From Neurospora crassa OR74A (lineage: Eukaryota; Ascomycota; Sordariomycetes; Sordariales; Sordariaceae): a stretch of DNA of 64,000 bases. A program made the position numbers and the translations under genes. The notes below the pieces were generated by a model. It was not told the DNA's origin and made no database searches. It saw only the letters and a list, made by a program, of their open reading frames with translations. This document shows, piece by piece, positions 11,202 to 22,723 of this stretch; position 1 is the stretch's first letter; each line of letters starts with the position of its first letter. The stretch lies in contig NC_026502.1 of NCBI RefSeq assembly GCF_000182925.2, forward strand, positions 62,001 to 126,000. Direction: 5' to 3'.

Positions 11202-12186
11202 CTATTCAACTTCAATGGCGGGTGCAGATGTAGAATTCCGAACTTGTACATCATTCTCTTGTTGACGGTCTCTTCTGCGATAGAGTCTATTGAACTGCCC
11301 AAACCGGAATCTTTTGTTGTCCCTCCTTTTCTTGTGCTTCGAGGCAGCTGCCGCAGCCTTGGGGCCATCATCGTCGTCGTCATGCTCGACGGACTGAATC
11401 AATGTTAGACTCTGCATATACTTTATTTGGTAACACATTGTATATTGCTACAATAATTGTGAGGTACTTACGGCTAGCCGAGCCATGAGCTCGGCCTCTG
11501 TCTCAGCCGTCTCATGCTTCTTGACGAGTTCCTAATCCATATTGTTAGCAAGTATTTCTGAACATCACGGCTAGCATACAAACTTACCTCGTGGGCGCGG
11601 CGCTGCTCCCCGAGTTTCCTTTTGAGGACCAGAATCTCCGCCGATGTGGTCTATGCAAATGTATTAATTAGCAACCAACGTGTGCATAGGTATTCTACCA
11701 ATACATGAGATTGACTCACATTCATCTGGCGGTCCGAGGCCTCAATTTTTTTCTGGAGAGTCTTGATTATGTTAGCCAAATCTGTATGAATGCACTTGCC
11801 GGGTCAGTGTCCTTGTATTATACCGAACATACCTCTTTGGTCTCCGCCTAGGCGCCATGTAACCTAGATTAGCTAGTCTTCATATCAACGAGTCGAAATC
11901 TCTGTGATTGTTTACCAGCAATTTCTGCCAGGTTGAAGTTAGTTAGAGGTACATAATCCTAGTGGGTAAGGGCTCTTCCTTCAGTGCTGAACAGAAGGCG
12001 TATAGGTACTTTACGCACCTTGAGGGCAGTTTTGTGTTTCTGGCGCCTCTTCTTGCCAGCCTTGGTGGCCTTCATATCCATCCAATTGCTTGTGTCAGTA
12101 ACATACAACAATTGAAGCCAAAGCATGGATATTGTGAGGATAGGTACCTTACGAGGCTGGGAAAGTTGGTGACGGCGAGGTGCCAT
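11202..12186 (-). CDS. Small basic coiled-coil protein encoded by eight short exons (unknown function)
   Basis: A chain of canonical introns joins eight exons, every junction in phase 0: 12186-12148, 12069-12019, 11924-11916, 11847-11833, 11752-11720, 11650-11588, 11531-11472 and 11393-11202. Exon lengths are 39, 51, 9, 15, 33, 63, 60 and 192 bases, giving 153 residues. Donors include GTGAGT, GTAAGT (twice), GTATGT and GTGCGT; branch sites include GGCTAAC and TGCTAAC. The protein begins very basic (MAPRRHQLSQPRK, KAGKKRRQKHK). A charged helical middle follows (VLKRKLGEQRRAHE, ELVKKHETAETEAEL), then an acidic run (HDDDDDG), and it ends basic (KHKKRRDNKRFRF). This suggests a nuclear bZIP-like or coiled-coil protein, but I see no bZIP signature. 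The 9- and 15-base exons are the least certain, and exon 2 has an alternative upstream acceptor in another frame. Confidence 0.6.
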
Positions 12187-14424
12187 TTCGTCTGATTCAC
12201 GTGTGTTGGTCGGCTGGGAGGTTCAACTCCTTTTTTTTGCCGCTCGACGAGGTGACCAAAGGCATTGCGTCTCTGCACTAGCTCTGACCACGTTAAAGGT
12301 CAGGTTCCCAGGCGGCACCACGTGGAGGTTGCAGAGGCCGACTTCGCCGCCCCCAAATTCCGTCTCCAGTGACGGTGCGGAAAATGGACCCACAGGTTGA
12401 CGTGCCGGGGGATTACCACTTTCAACTAATGTTGAAAGCCGTCAACTCCTCGCATGTTTGGGGAAACTTGCGGTAGTTTGCCAACTTGTGACAAGCTCAG
12501 TCAGCGACCGACAGCGCAAACAACCGGATTGCCATTGAGCAATCCAGCGTACCTCGCCAGGTCGATGCAGGACCGAGCCACACCTTACTAGGACAAGCCG
12601 TTCAGGACCCATGGAGCGATGGGGCGGAGATGTGACAAACGCAGTCAGCTGTTCAAAGCCGTCAACTGCTCGCGAGTTTCGAGAAACAAGCGGTTGTCAA
12701 GCAAGCCTGATGTGTCAAAAGCGAAAGTTAGTTGGCGTGATGACATAGGGATGCAAATATACCTTGGACCGGTAGAACCATACATCTCGAGGCAGCCCAG
12801 CTGTGAAGCAAGGCGCGAGCTGAGGAATGCAGCCTGAGGACCTGTCAAGCTCAAGGAGAGCGACACTGTCAACGGCGCAAAGCGTCCCATCGATGGCATG
12901 CAGCGCAGTGACTGGCGTGACCTCGATTCGACAGGTTGTCTGGCAGACGGCCTTAAAGCTCAAAAGAGCAATTCGGCACCCACGGCGGACTCGAGGAGAT
13001 TCGATGCCTGTGAAAGTGCGTCAAGAAGCTCTGTAAAGACAAGAGTGTCTTTTGGTGCCTTGAACAGACGCGATGCTTCAACTAGGCGTCAGTGCGAAAG
13101 AGGAACTCACAGTCTTGGAGCGCCATCAAACTCGGGTCGACATGTCGACAGAGAGAGGGTCTGCAGCGTGCTCGATAACGAGTTCATATTTTCGAAGCTC
13201 GAATGCGGCCGGGCAGGACTCGGACGCGGATCGCAGGAAGCGAGCGAAGTGGGAGCGAAAAAAGGACAAGGTTAGACTTGGTTTGGGTGTCAGACCAATG
13301 GAGAAGAGACGAAAGGATTGCACTATGTGTTGAAGATGTCAGGATCCAGAGACGAATGCATGGCAGACGTCTCAATGGAAAGCAGAGAGAAGGATGAGAT
13401 GTGTTTAAAGTTGCAATGAAAGAGTGATGTCTGACTGAGAACAAGCGAAGAACACAAATAAAAGCAGGACGGGGGAATGGGGGGATTAAGTAGCTGGAAG
13501 GATTGGACTGTGCACGAGTGCAAATCGACAAGTTTTTGAGTGGAGAGGGCAAACAGAACCCAAGAGAACTGAAGCAATGTTTGGTGTTCGTCGTCAGTGA
13601 CGAGGGGGTGATATGGACGAGGAGGTCAGAACGAGAAGGAGTTCCCACTTGGCTGCAACTGAAAGATGGAGGTCGGAGGGGAGGACAGTTGCTTGACTCG
13701 TAGAGGTAAAACCCTTGATGCATGGAGTTCGGGCAGTTACCTAGGGAAAGATCAAGGGCAAGAGGAGCCAAGTACCTACTAGAGTAGTAGAGGTTGACAT
13801 GTCCGATTGTCCGATTGTCCGACGTCCCGCGGCTCCCGCGTGTCGGCATGGAACCGAAGCGCATCAGCAAGTACGAAGGCAAGTGCGAAGGCAAGAACGA
13901 AGTGGCCTCAAGGACCGCCGCGAGAACCGCATTTGGACCTAGAGGTACCTTTGTGTAAGTGGGCAGCTGAGGATGCGGTCATCATTTGCAGGTTCAGTTG
14001 CTTGATTTCCGTCCAGGCGGGTGCATGGTGTAATACAATTATTCAAAATGGGGAGGCGGCACGGAATCCCGTCCTTTCTTTCCAGATACTGCAATGGACT
14101 GCAGTCCATCCTGCACCGGGCAATCATGTCCGGTTTTTATCGAACGCTGCAGATATTGCAGTCCGCACTCAGTTCCTTGCCAGTCATCTTCCTCTTGCCA
14201 CTTGACTCACTCGGCGGGCATTCGTTCAATTTTGTCTGGACACTGTTTCCCATCGGGCTCCCCTCCGCCATATAAAGTGGCGGCACAACCTGGAAGGTGA
14301 GAACAAAAAGCTTTCCACTGGCCATTTCCCAAACTGGTGTCTCCAGCTCCCTCTTTTCCTGCTAACCCGAGCCTTCTCGAACCCTCGTCGGTACCATCCC
14401 CAATCGATACGAACCGCGACAAAC
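12187..14424. other. Intergenic, with a diverged direct repeat
   Basis: 2.2 kb between divergently oriented genes. It holds a diverged direct repeat (listed separately). Right of about 14.2 kb it is the promoter of the 2EXR gene, with a TATA-like CCATATAAAG at about 14,267. Long minus-strand frames (for example 13184-13894) are compositionally unlike protein and have no motif. Confidence 0.5.
12431..12717. repeat. Diverged direct repeat pair (12431-12493 and 12651-12717)
   Basis: Both copies share AAAGCCGTCAACT, CTCGC, GAAAC and GCGGT in the same order, then end near TGTGACA/TGTGTCA. A second shared block, TGTGACAA followed by CAGTCAGC, comes after copy 1 and before copy 2. The arrangement suggests an old tandem duplication of roughly 150-220 bp. 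No coding content. Confidence 0.6.
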
Positions 14425-15948
14425 ATGACCACCTTGACCGAGTTCCACCTCTTTCCCTTCCTCCCATGGGAGATGAGAAACAGAATCTGGGAACTCGCCG
14501 TTCGCCCACTGGACCGACCCAGCGCCCACGTCTTCGATGTCGACTGCGTTTTGCTCGATGAGGAGCGACTAGAAGAAGGTGGCTCCTACAGTCAGTGGCG
14601 GGACAAACGCTATCAGTTCGACACGAAGCAAAAAGAGAAGGACAAGCAAGAGCGCCGTCTGGCCCTGAAAGAGGGCGATATTTGGGTCTCGCCAATACGC
14701 CAAGACTGTTTCTCCATTAACTGGGTCTCCATTGATAGAGGCTACATTTCTGACACGTATCAGTATCATCTTCTATCTGCCCGTGTTCCTGCAGCCACGC
14801 TACCCGCCCCCGGGGTCGCTGGTAGTAACCCGTCGGTATACATGGTTGATGGAGGACTTTGGACCGCTTGCAAGCAATCTCGTGAAGTAATGAAGAAAGC
14901 TTTCGATAGTGACAAGTGGGACAAGTTGAGGATGAACCATAAGCAGTTCGAATGGCGATCTGTTCGTGGAAGCGACTCCACTTTCGGGGAGGGGTTACCA
15001 TACGCGGGTTTGAGTAGGGAAGGAATTTCCAAGATGGCGTCGACCTTCTACACGTCTAGCTCGTTGCCGTCATCATCAACATCATCTAGCGGCAGCACCA
15101 CTATCACCGGTACCACTACAAACCCAAAGGAAGACAACAGCAACGTTGCATCTCCTACTACCATACTTGGCAAGCGCTACTTCACCGTCCTCCCCCATCA
15201 AGATCTTTTCATCTTCAGACTGTCTACCGGGGTCATGACGTCTTCTTGGGACGAGCTATTCTGGGATACTCTTGCCGAAAAACTCCCCCTGTGCGCGCAA
15301 CACAATGGGTTCCTCGGCTTGACTAACTTTGCAATCGAATTCAACCCAGCCTGGGGACAGTCTGATGCCTACCAAAGCCTCGATAAATGTCCGCAGGTTA
15401 CAAACATGACAAAGGCCACAGAAGCCCTCGGAGTGTTACACGATCGCAATTATTACGGCAAGACCGGAATTGAAAGACACGACTGCGTTCTGTGGTTTAT
15501 CGATTACCGGCTGGTTCCCAAGCCCAAAGCAGCCACTGCCAGCACCATCATCACAACCCCTGTCATCTCTGACACCTGGGGCACTGCGTCCTGCTCTTCC
15601 CAAATGGTCTTTCACGATGGAAACTGTGGCCGCTACGTGCCCGTAGAGGAATGGACGATGGATTTCTTGAACTTTATTGAGCAGACATACGCTTCTGCGG
15701 AGGAGTACTTTTACCCAGAGGGCTCGCTGAAGCCCATCAAGTATGAAGATGGTGAAGAGTACACGGACTCATGCCGTAATTTTATTTGCAAGGCACTCTA
15801 CCCATATTGGTTTGACACGCACGAAGAGTACATGGACCGGGGTAGTGGGACGCCGCCACAACAACTAATGCCGTGGGCGGCGCAATGGGGAATTTTGGCT
15901 TATCTACCGCCTGGGACGGAGGAAGGGACAGGCATACATACATCATGA
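14425..15948 (+). CDS. 2EXR-domain fungal protein
   Basis: A single uninterrupted frame of 507 residues. Residues about 8-60 match the fungal 2EXR domain: FHLFPFLPWEMRNRIWELAVRP, the hallmark 'FxxLPxEIRxxIWxLAL' pattern, followed by a short beta stretch (HVFDVDCVL). The rest is not recognisable apart from a Ser/Thr-rich linker at about residues 212-240. 2EXR proteins are numerous in filamentous ascomycetes and have no established biochemical role, so none is claimed. The start fits: the domain begins within ten residues of the ATG, a TATA-like box lies about 155 bp upstream, and no intron is needed. It has no signal peptide or membrane segment and stands alone, with large spacers on both sides. 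Confidence 0.85.
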   Translation: MTTLTEFHLFPFLPWEMRNRIWELAVRPLDRPSAHVFDVDCVLLDEERLEEGGSYSQWRDKRYQFDTKQKEKDKQERRLALKEGDIWVSPIRQDCFSINWVSIDRGYISDTYQYHLLSARVPAATLPAPGVAGSNPSVYMVDGGLWTACKQSREVMKKAFDSDKWDKLRMNHKQFEWRSVRGSDSTFGEGLPYAGLSREGISKMASTFYTSSSLPSSSTSSSGSTTITGTTTNPKEDNSNVASPTTILGKRYFTVLPHQDLFIFRLSTGVMTSSWDELFWDTLAEKLPLCAQHNGFLGLTNFAIEFNPAWGQSDAYQSLDKCPQVTNMTKATEALGVLHDRNYYGKTGIERHDCVLWFIDYRLVPKPKAATASTIITTPVISDTWGTASCSSQMVFHDGNCGRYVPVEEWTMDFLNFIEQTYASAEEYFYPEGSLKPIKYEDGEEYTDSCRNFICKALYPYWFDTHEEYMDRGSGTPPQQLMPWAAQWGILAYLPPGTEEGTGIHTS

Positions 15949-18188
15949 GGTATGCTTGAGAGAGTAGTCTACTGTATGAATTCCTTGCGAAATACAGAAT
16001 CCGAAGTCGGGTTGCCGAGAGTGACTAGAAAAGCAAACTTCCCAGATCATCATCATCGAGGCAACCTCCGACTTGGTTACCTTGATCTCGCGAGCCCGCA
16101 GGAAACTCCAGATTAGCACGCAAAGATCCAACAGTGTTCTATTTGATTTGCTTGTTTTCTTTTCCGATTAGCTCGAACCCTTGGGATGCTTGGGTCAACG
16201 TTTGTACACATTTCCGTACTTCTACCATCACACCAATACACGCACATTCTTCCACGATGAAAGACAAGTCTCATTTTAAGCACGCCGATACCTGTTACAT
16301 GTACTGATATTCCACGCCTAAAGTGAAGCTCATTGACTCATACTAACTTTGTACCTATCCAAACTGGCAGTCTCATGCATCGTCGTGAGGTTTGGGACGG
16401 GCCACATACAGGATGGACCTCGTACAGAGTCCCAGAACTACCAAGCTAACATTGAACCTGAACCAGACCAACATGGTGACACGGGGAGGGATTGGGACAT
16501 GAATAGCCGGCGATGACTTGGATCTAGAGGGACTGAATTCGCACTGCCCTGGACATGTTACGTCGGAAGGGTTTCTTCAGTTCACACTTATGAAGTGGAA
16601 ATTGACTCGAATTTCGGATAATGGCATCTCTTCCTCTTGGGCTGCGCTTGGCTCAGCATGGCATTTGGCGCCCCGACCGCAATTAAAGTTAGGATCTCTT
16701 GTTCGCAACATCACTCACTCCTTCCTCGCCAAGCCAACTGGGAAGCCAGAAACAGTAAAGGTAACTTCCTTCCCAAGACTTCAATTAACGAGCCGCACGG
16801 CTGCGCGCCGTTCAGTTTCGCCATTGGCTGACATGGAAGGGAGTAAAATCCATCTACTGTGAGCTAAGAAACTGAACGCACGATTCTCGTGACTGGGATG
16901 AAAACAGAGACTGTGGTGGGAAAAAGAGATATGACTTGGTTCGGGATCAAAGTCGTGACTTCCAGGTGATTCGCGTTGATATGGCTACCTCTAAGTTAGA
17001 GTTAGGTATTGATGTGTTTTTTTTTTGGTTCTGGTGATAGATGCATGGTATTCGGATCGGAGGTAGATGAAGCTTGGCGTTGTGTAGAGTTATTCCTCAA
17101 TTTTGACAATTGAAAGATCCGTACGAGGACCGCAGTGGTCGTGTTTAACCTCTTGGGGCTGGTGCTTCTTCACGGGCAGCTCACCTGCACTGCCCATTCT
17201 GAATATATCAACTCAAAACGCAAACGTGTTGGTATTTGGCGTTGGGCATAATTCTTATGGGTCATGGGTCTACCGGCATGTTGTCTGCATGCGCTCCCTA
17301 GACATCTTGGGAACTCGTTCGTTAGTTTGTGTATTGAGCTGTAATTACGCCCTGCAAGTAGTCTCGCTGTGCGCACCACACGTGGGCGGATCTGGCGACA
17401 AGGCAACTCGAGACGTGAAATTACAAGCCCAACACCTAATTCAGCCCGAACAAAGCACAACACCAAGCTGGATAAGTTTCGAGATCTCAAGATGCAAGCC
17501 CCCTTTCTTGAATCCAAAGAGTTCTCTCGGGAAGGAGCTTAATAAATCGAGTGTCTTTCATTTTCGATTACCTTGCGGGTGTATAAATTTACTTTGTGTG
17601 CGAATATGGGGAAGTTTACTTCCCTTGAAACCAGGTCGACTAATACTGTCTACATCATCAACCACAATAAAGCCCTTACTTATCACGGCAGCCGCCCAGG
17701 CCGTTGGACGTGGTCATATGGATGGGATCTTATCAAGGCAATTCATAGTAATAAGAGCAGTTGCCGTCGAAGCCTAAAAGTACAATGTAAATCACACTTT
17801 TTGCGTCACATTCGGACAGGTGGATGTTATTTTGAACAATCATGAATGAATTGTCTTCATCAAAAGGAAAAGTGATAACCATGGGAATCGTGATTAAATA
17901 CAAAGCCATGCAAATGTTTCGTTTTTGCCCTCCTCCTTCTCCATTCATAACACTTTTTCCCTCTTTTGTTCTCTTTATGAGACGGACTGAGACTGCAAAA
18001 GCAAAGCAGATCTAGGCCTTGTGACTTAAAACCCATACCCGTTTAACTCCGCGTGAGTACCTAAGACCACACCATGTGCGATCGATCGTGCCAATCTACT
18101 GCGCGTAGTGTGAAATAAAAATGGGAAATAAGAGATAAAAGGAAAAGGTCGATGAGGATGCATTACTTCAGATCGTGGACGAATGCAT
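15949..18188. other. Intergenic
   Basis: 2.2 kb between the convergent 2EXR gene and Hsp70. The longest open frame, 17103-17777 (+), has erratic composition and no motif, and I do not call it. The region includes the Hsp70 3' UTR at its right end. Confidence 0.5.
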
Positions 18189-19409
18189 TTAGTCGACCTC
18201 CTCGACGGTGGGGCCCTCGTTGTCGTTGGAGCCAGGGGCGCCGCCGGGGAAGCCACCGGGGGCAGCACCGGGCATGCCACCGGGAGCACCGCCAGCACCG
18301 TAGAACTTCATCATGATGGGGTTGGCAATAGCCTCGAGCTCCTTCTGGCGTTCCTCGTACTCCTCACGAGTAGCCTGCTGGTTCTCGTCGAGCCAAGCGA
18401 CAATCTTGTCGATCTCGGACTTGAGCTTCTCCTTGTCGGCAGCGTCAAGCTTCTCATCGACCTTGGAGTCGCTGAGGGTGTTGCGGAGAGAGTAGGCGTA
18501 CGACTCAAGGCCGTTCTTGGCAGCGACACGCTTGGCCTCAGCCTCATCCTCCTCCTTGAACTTCTCGGCCTCAGCAAGCATGCGCTCGATCTCCTCCTTG
18601 GACAGGCGGCCCTTGTCGTTGGTAATGGTGATCTGGTTGGTCTTGCCGGTACCCTTCTCGAGGGCGGAGACGTTCATGATACCGTTGGCATCGACATCGA
18701 AGGTAACCTCGATCTGGGGAACACCGCGGGGAGCGGGGGGAATGCCGGTAAGCTCGAACTTGCCGAGAAGGTTGTTGTCCTTGGTACGCTGGCGCTCACC
18801 CTCGTAGACCTGGATAAGGACACCGGGCTGGTTGTCGGAGAAGGTGGAGAAGACCTCGGACTTCTTGGTAGGAATGGTGGTGTTGCGGGGGATGAGCTTG
18901 GTCATCATGCCACCAGCAGTCTCGATACCGAGGGAAAGAGGGGCAACGTCGAGAAGGAGAATCTCGGAGGTGGACTTGGAAGAAGTGTCACCGGAAAGAA
19001 TGGCGGCCTGAACGGCAGCACCGTAGGCAACGGCCTCGTCGGGGTTAATGCTGTGATATAAATGTTAGTCCATTTACCCAAAAACCAAGGGAAAATACCC
19101 AAAAATTCGCAGAAAAAAAGATCGAATAGAGATTGGCAGGAAAAAGCTCACCTTTTATTAGGCTCCTTGCCATTCTGGTGTAGAAAAGAAAAAAAAAAAG
19201 TTAGCGAATAGGGCTCCTTGCCATACTGAACATGAGGGAGGATACTTACGAAGTAGTCGGAGATCAACTTCTGGATACGGGGGATACGAGTGGAACCACC
19301 GACGAGAACGATCTCGTGGACCTGGGACTTGTCGATCTTGGCGTCGGTCAAGACACGGTCGACAGGCTGGAGGGTGGAGCGGAAAAGGTCCTGGCAAAGC
19401 TCCTCGAAG

Positions 19410-19444
<35 letters not shown>

Positions 19445-19934
19445 CTCGAAGAGAGAGTCGATCTCAATGGAGGTCTGGGCAGAAGAAGAGAGAGTACGCT
19501 TGGCACGCTCGCAAGCAGTGCGGAGACGGCGGAGAGCACGAGCGTTGGTGGAGAGGTCCTTCTTGTGCTGTGAGGGGGTTAGCATCTGACAATATGCATT
19601 GAATGAGACGTTTCATGCCATGAGCCAAATGGTTTAGGCATTGAACTCAGTCTTCCAGGCATCACTGACCTTGCGCTTGAACTCCTGAACAAAGTGGTTG
19701 ACGAGACGGTTGTCGAAATCCTCACCACCCAAGTGAGTGTCACCGGCAGTAGACTTGACCTCAAAGATACCCTCCTCAATGGTAAGGAGAGAGACATCGA
19801 AGGTACCACCACCAAGATCGAAGATGAGGACGTTGCGCTCACCCTCGACCTTCTTGTCGAGACCGTAGGCAATGGCGGCAGCGGTGGGCTCGTTGATGAT
19901 ACGGAGGACGTTGAGGCCAGCAATGAGACCGGCG

Positions 19935-19975
<41 letters not shown>

Positions 19976-20473
19976 AACGGTGACGACGGCGTTGTTAACG
20001 GTGCCGCCGAGGTAGGCCTCAGCGGTCTCCTTCATCTTCTGGAGGATCATGGCGGAGATCTCCTCGGGGGTGAAGACCTTGGTCTCGCCCTTGAACTCGA
20101 CCTGGATGACGGGCTTGCCACCACGGTCGATGACCTTGAAGGGGAAGTGCTTCATATCGGCCTGGACCTCGGGGTCGGAGAACTTGCGACCAATGAGACG
20201 CTTGGCATCGAAGACGGTGTTGGCCGGGTTCATGGCGACCTGGTTCTTGGCGGCATCACCGACGAGACGCTCGGTGTCGGTGAAAGCGACGAACGAGGGG
20301 GTGGTGCGGTTACCCTGGTCATTGGCAATGATTTCGCAGCTGGTGAAGATGAGTTAGTAACTTTCAAGGTGAGCCAAGGTGAGCCGTCCGGGTGCTGTAA
20401 CATACCGGTCCTCACGGAAGACACCGACGCAAGAGTACGTCGTACCAAGATCGATACCGACGGCGGGAGCCAT
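18189..20473 (-). CDS. hsp70: Cytosolic Hsp70 chaperone (SSA type)
   Basis: An ATP-dependent chaperone of cytosol and nucleus. Five exons fit: 20473-20406, 20339-19670, 19567-19250, 19174-19152 and 19050-18189, giving 646 residues, the normal length. Landmarks are [15 protein letters not shown] at the N-terminus, [40 protein letters not shown] and a [14 protein letters not shown]-rich tail ending EEVD, the TPR-cochaperone signal of cytosolic Hsp70. It has no transit peptide and no ER signal. Exon 4 is a 23-base micro-exon encoding NGKEPNK, which is essential for continuity (ISDYF-NGKEPNK-SINPDEA). The intron before it contains a near-copy of that exon (see findings). Branch sites GCTAAC and TACTAAC are clear. 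Splicing is unusually intensive for a heat-shock gene. Confidence 0.96.
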
Positions 20474-22723
20474 TGTGAATGTGTGAGATGTGCTGAAAAA
20501 GGGAAATGGGTATCGTTAGGAGAAAAAGAGAAAAAGAGTCGTTGCGTTGAGTGAGTTTGAGAACGCTTTTCAACAATTCCCAGAATGTGACTGGAAAAGT
20601 AGAAAAAAAAAAGAGAAAAGCTGAGATCGAGTTTGGTTTGCGTGGAGGGAAGTCGCAATTATTTGTTTGCTGAACAGTGGTCTGAGAAACAAGCCAAAGT
20701 GGGCTGTGGAGGGGCAGACGGAGCTCCAGAATTTAACTTGGTGGTCGAGCTTGGTCGTTCTTGCTTCTACGAGCTTCTGTTAGTTTCCTGGCTCCACTAC
20801 GCCGGGGTACATCAGGGTACTTGTGCGCGCCGGGGCGCATTCTGTCGCATGCTGTCGCATGCTGTCGCATGCTATCGCATCCAGTCGCATTGCCCAGTCG
20901 CAAACCGTACCAACCGGTTCCCGCTCGCCGCCTCCAGATGCTAATCGAACCTTCTTTCAGGAGCCAGTAACGTCTTTTTTGGTTTGTTAGCAATCTGACA
21001 ATCCCTTCACCACAAGGCTCTGGGAGCCGCCTCGTGCGATTCACTGCAAGTAGCTTGGTAATTTGATCTGCAAAAGTTGGCTGACCTGGGTTTGCGCCTG
21101 AAAAAAAAAAAGGTACGTACCGCGGTTACTATTGGCGCGCAAATGGCCCGTTCACTTTCCGCCAAGCCAAAGATGGAGACAACTGGATCTGGGTAGGTAC
21201 CTACGTACCTCGAATGGACTCAAAGGTTCACACTTTTTCTAAGGTGGACGCCCAGACAAGGCAAGGCTCGAATTGCCCCAGACTTTGATTGCCATGTTCA
21301 CGGAAGATGGGACTTGCATGTGTTGTGTGTCTGTCAGCCCATGGCCGCCCCATAGTTCCAGCTAGACGCTCTCGCATGAAGCTGTTCTGCCTTACGGCCT
21401 TGTTGAGCCTCGATGTTCGCGGTCAGGGGAAGCCCACTATGGGTGATACGTGCCCGTAGTACCTACCCTTGGGTGGTGGTAAAGGACTTTGACAGCCATG
21501 TTGTCCACTACGTCCAAAACTTCAAAGCAATGTATTGAAAGTGTGTAATTATTTACAGTATTGATGATGATTACCTCGCGTGGAAGGCTTCGGTTGCCGT
21601 TTGCGACTCTGCAACTACCCCCTTTCTTTTGTTTACATTGCCCCTTTTTTTCGTAATTCCCCCATCAGTCGCAGCCTTAACAGCTTCAAATTGCGCCAAC
21701 GGTCAGACGATGCGTTGTTGCGATTTAGGTATATTAACAGCGACCGGCATGTCTGTCTGCATGTTGTAAACTTCCGAATCTTTTAAATTGCTGTCGTGCC
21801 TTTTTAGTCGTTACAAGCATAACAAAGGGGCTCCCCCAAGCTCTGTCGCAAACTGGTCGCAAAATGCGGCTGTGTACCTCAGCTTCTTCTCCAGGCTGTG
21901 TGCGCGAGTGGTGCAGTCCGGTGGTTTGTGTGGTTTGCGCGCGCGCGCTTGGCGATTGCGATCAGTTGCGACAGGTTTCTAGAAGTACCTCGACGTACCT
22001 GGCCGCTAAACTTGGGTACTCACCCTTGAACTCACCCTTGCATCATGGGCGAGCTGGCAGTGGAATGTGGGGTTTCTGTTTACAGATGGAAAGTCATGAC
22101 GGTTTCGATGCCTGATTTCTGACGGAGAGATCGAGATTGGTCAAGACCGAGTGTCTCGAGGCTTATCATTTTTCTTCTTTCTTACCTAGTTACGCTTCAT
22201 CGTTCAGTCTTTGATTTGTATATTGGTTTGGCGGCGTCTTGGTTGGAACTCTTTGCCTTCCTGTATTTTTCAGCTTTCGTTCTTCGGTTCCTTTCAGCTC
22301 CAGAAGATGAAAGAAGCCCGAGGTCTCCACCAACCCCATTCCAGCATCGCCCGCCGGCCCCACAGCGGCCCATGAAGTCATGGCCGGGATTGCGATAAGT
22401 GGGATAAGGCACTAGCGTGCCCCGCAATCCGACAATGAGCCCGAGGGGCAAACGAAGGAGGGCGGGGCGGGGCAGGCAAAAAGTCCCCTCGCTGAAGACT
22501 GGAGCATCAGAGATGGAGAGCTGATTGCTGAGCGGGAATTGGAAGCGAGCGAGGGGACGGGAGGGATCGATTTCGGTTTCCAGGTCCGTCCGAGTCAGCG
22601 CTGGAACTTGATCCCAGTCCTCCCCATCGTCTTTCGAGTCAAAGCTCCCGTCATCTCTCTGTTCAAACCCTGCCTATCCAGCATCATCGACGAGAGACAA
22701 GAGCTCCGACCGCACCGCCCATC
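20474..22723. other. Divergent spacer between Hsp70 and the hydrolase gene
   Basis: 2.25 kb holding both promoters. It contains a 10-bp tandem repeat at 20841-20890, scattered further GTCGCA words near 20,895 and 21,846-21,862, and a (GC)n stretch near 21,938. I found no clean three-unit heat-shock element by eye; a partial TTCnnGAG on the minus strand near 20,725 is weak. No gene is supported. Confidence 0.5.
20841..20890. repeat. 10-bp tandem repeat, five units, upstream of Hsp70
   Basis: Five consecutive 10-base units close to GCTGTCGCAT: TCTGTCGCAT, GCTGTCGCAT (twice), GCTATCGCAT and CCAGTCGCAT. A further CAGTCGCA follows at about 20,895. Unit junctions create GCATGC palindromes. It lies about 370 bp upstream of the Hsp70 start. 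Confidence 0.9.

Noticed and set aside
13184-13894. 236-codon minus-strand open frame
   Set aside because: The composition is Ser/Pro/Leu shadow-like, there is no motif, and it spans low-complexity intergenic DNA.
17103-17777. 224-codon plus-strand open frame between 2EXR and Hsp70
   Set aside because: No domain and erratic composition; it looks like chance open frame in GC-balanced intergenic DNA.
18183-20554. Long plus-strand frames opposite Hsp70 (up to 292 codons)
   Set aside because: They are antisense shadows produced by strong codon bias in the Hsp70 exons.
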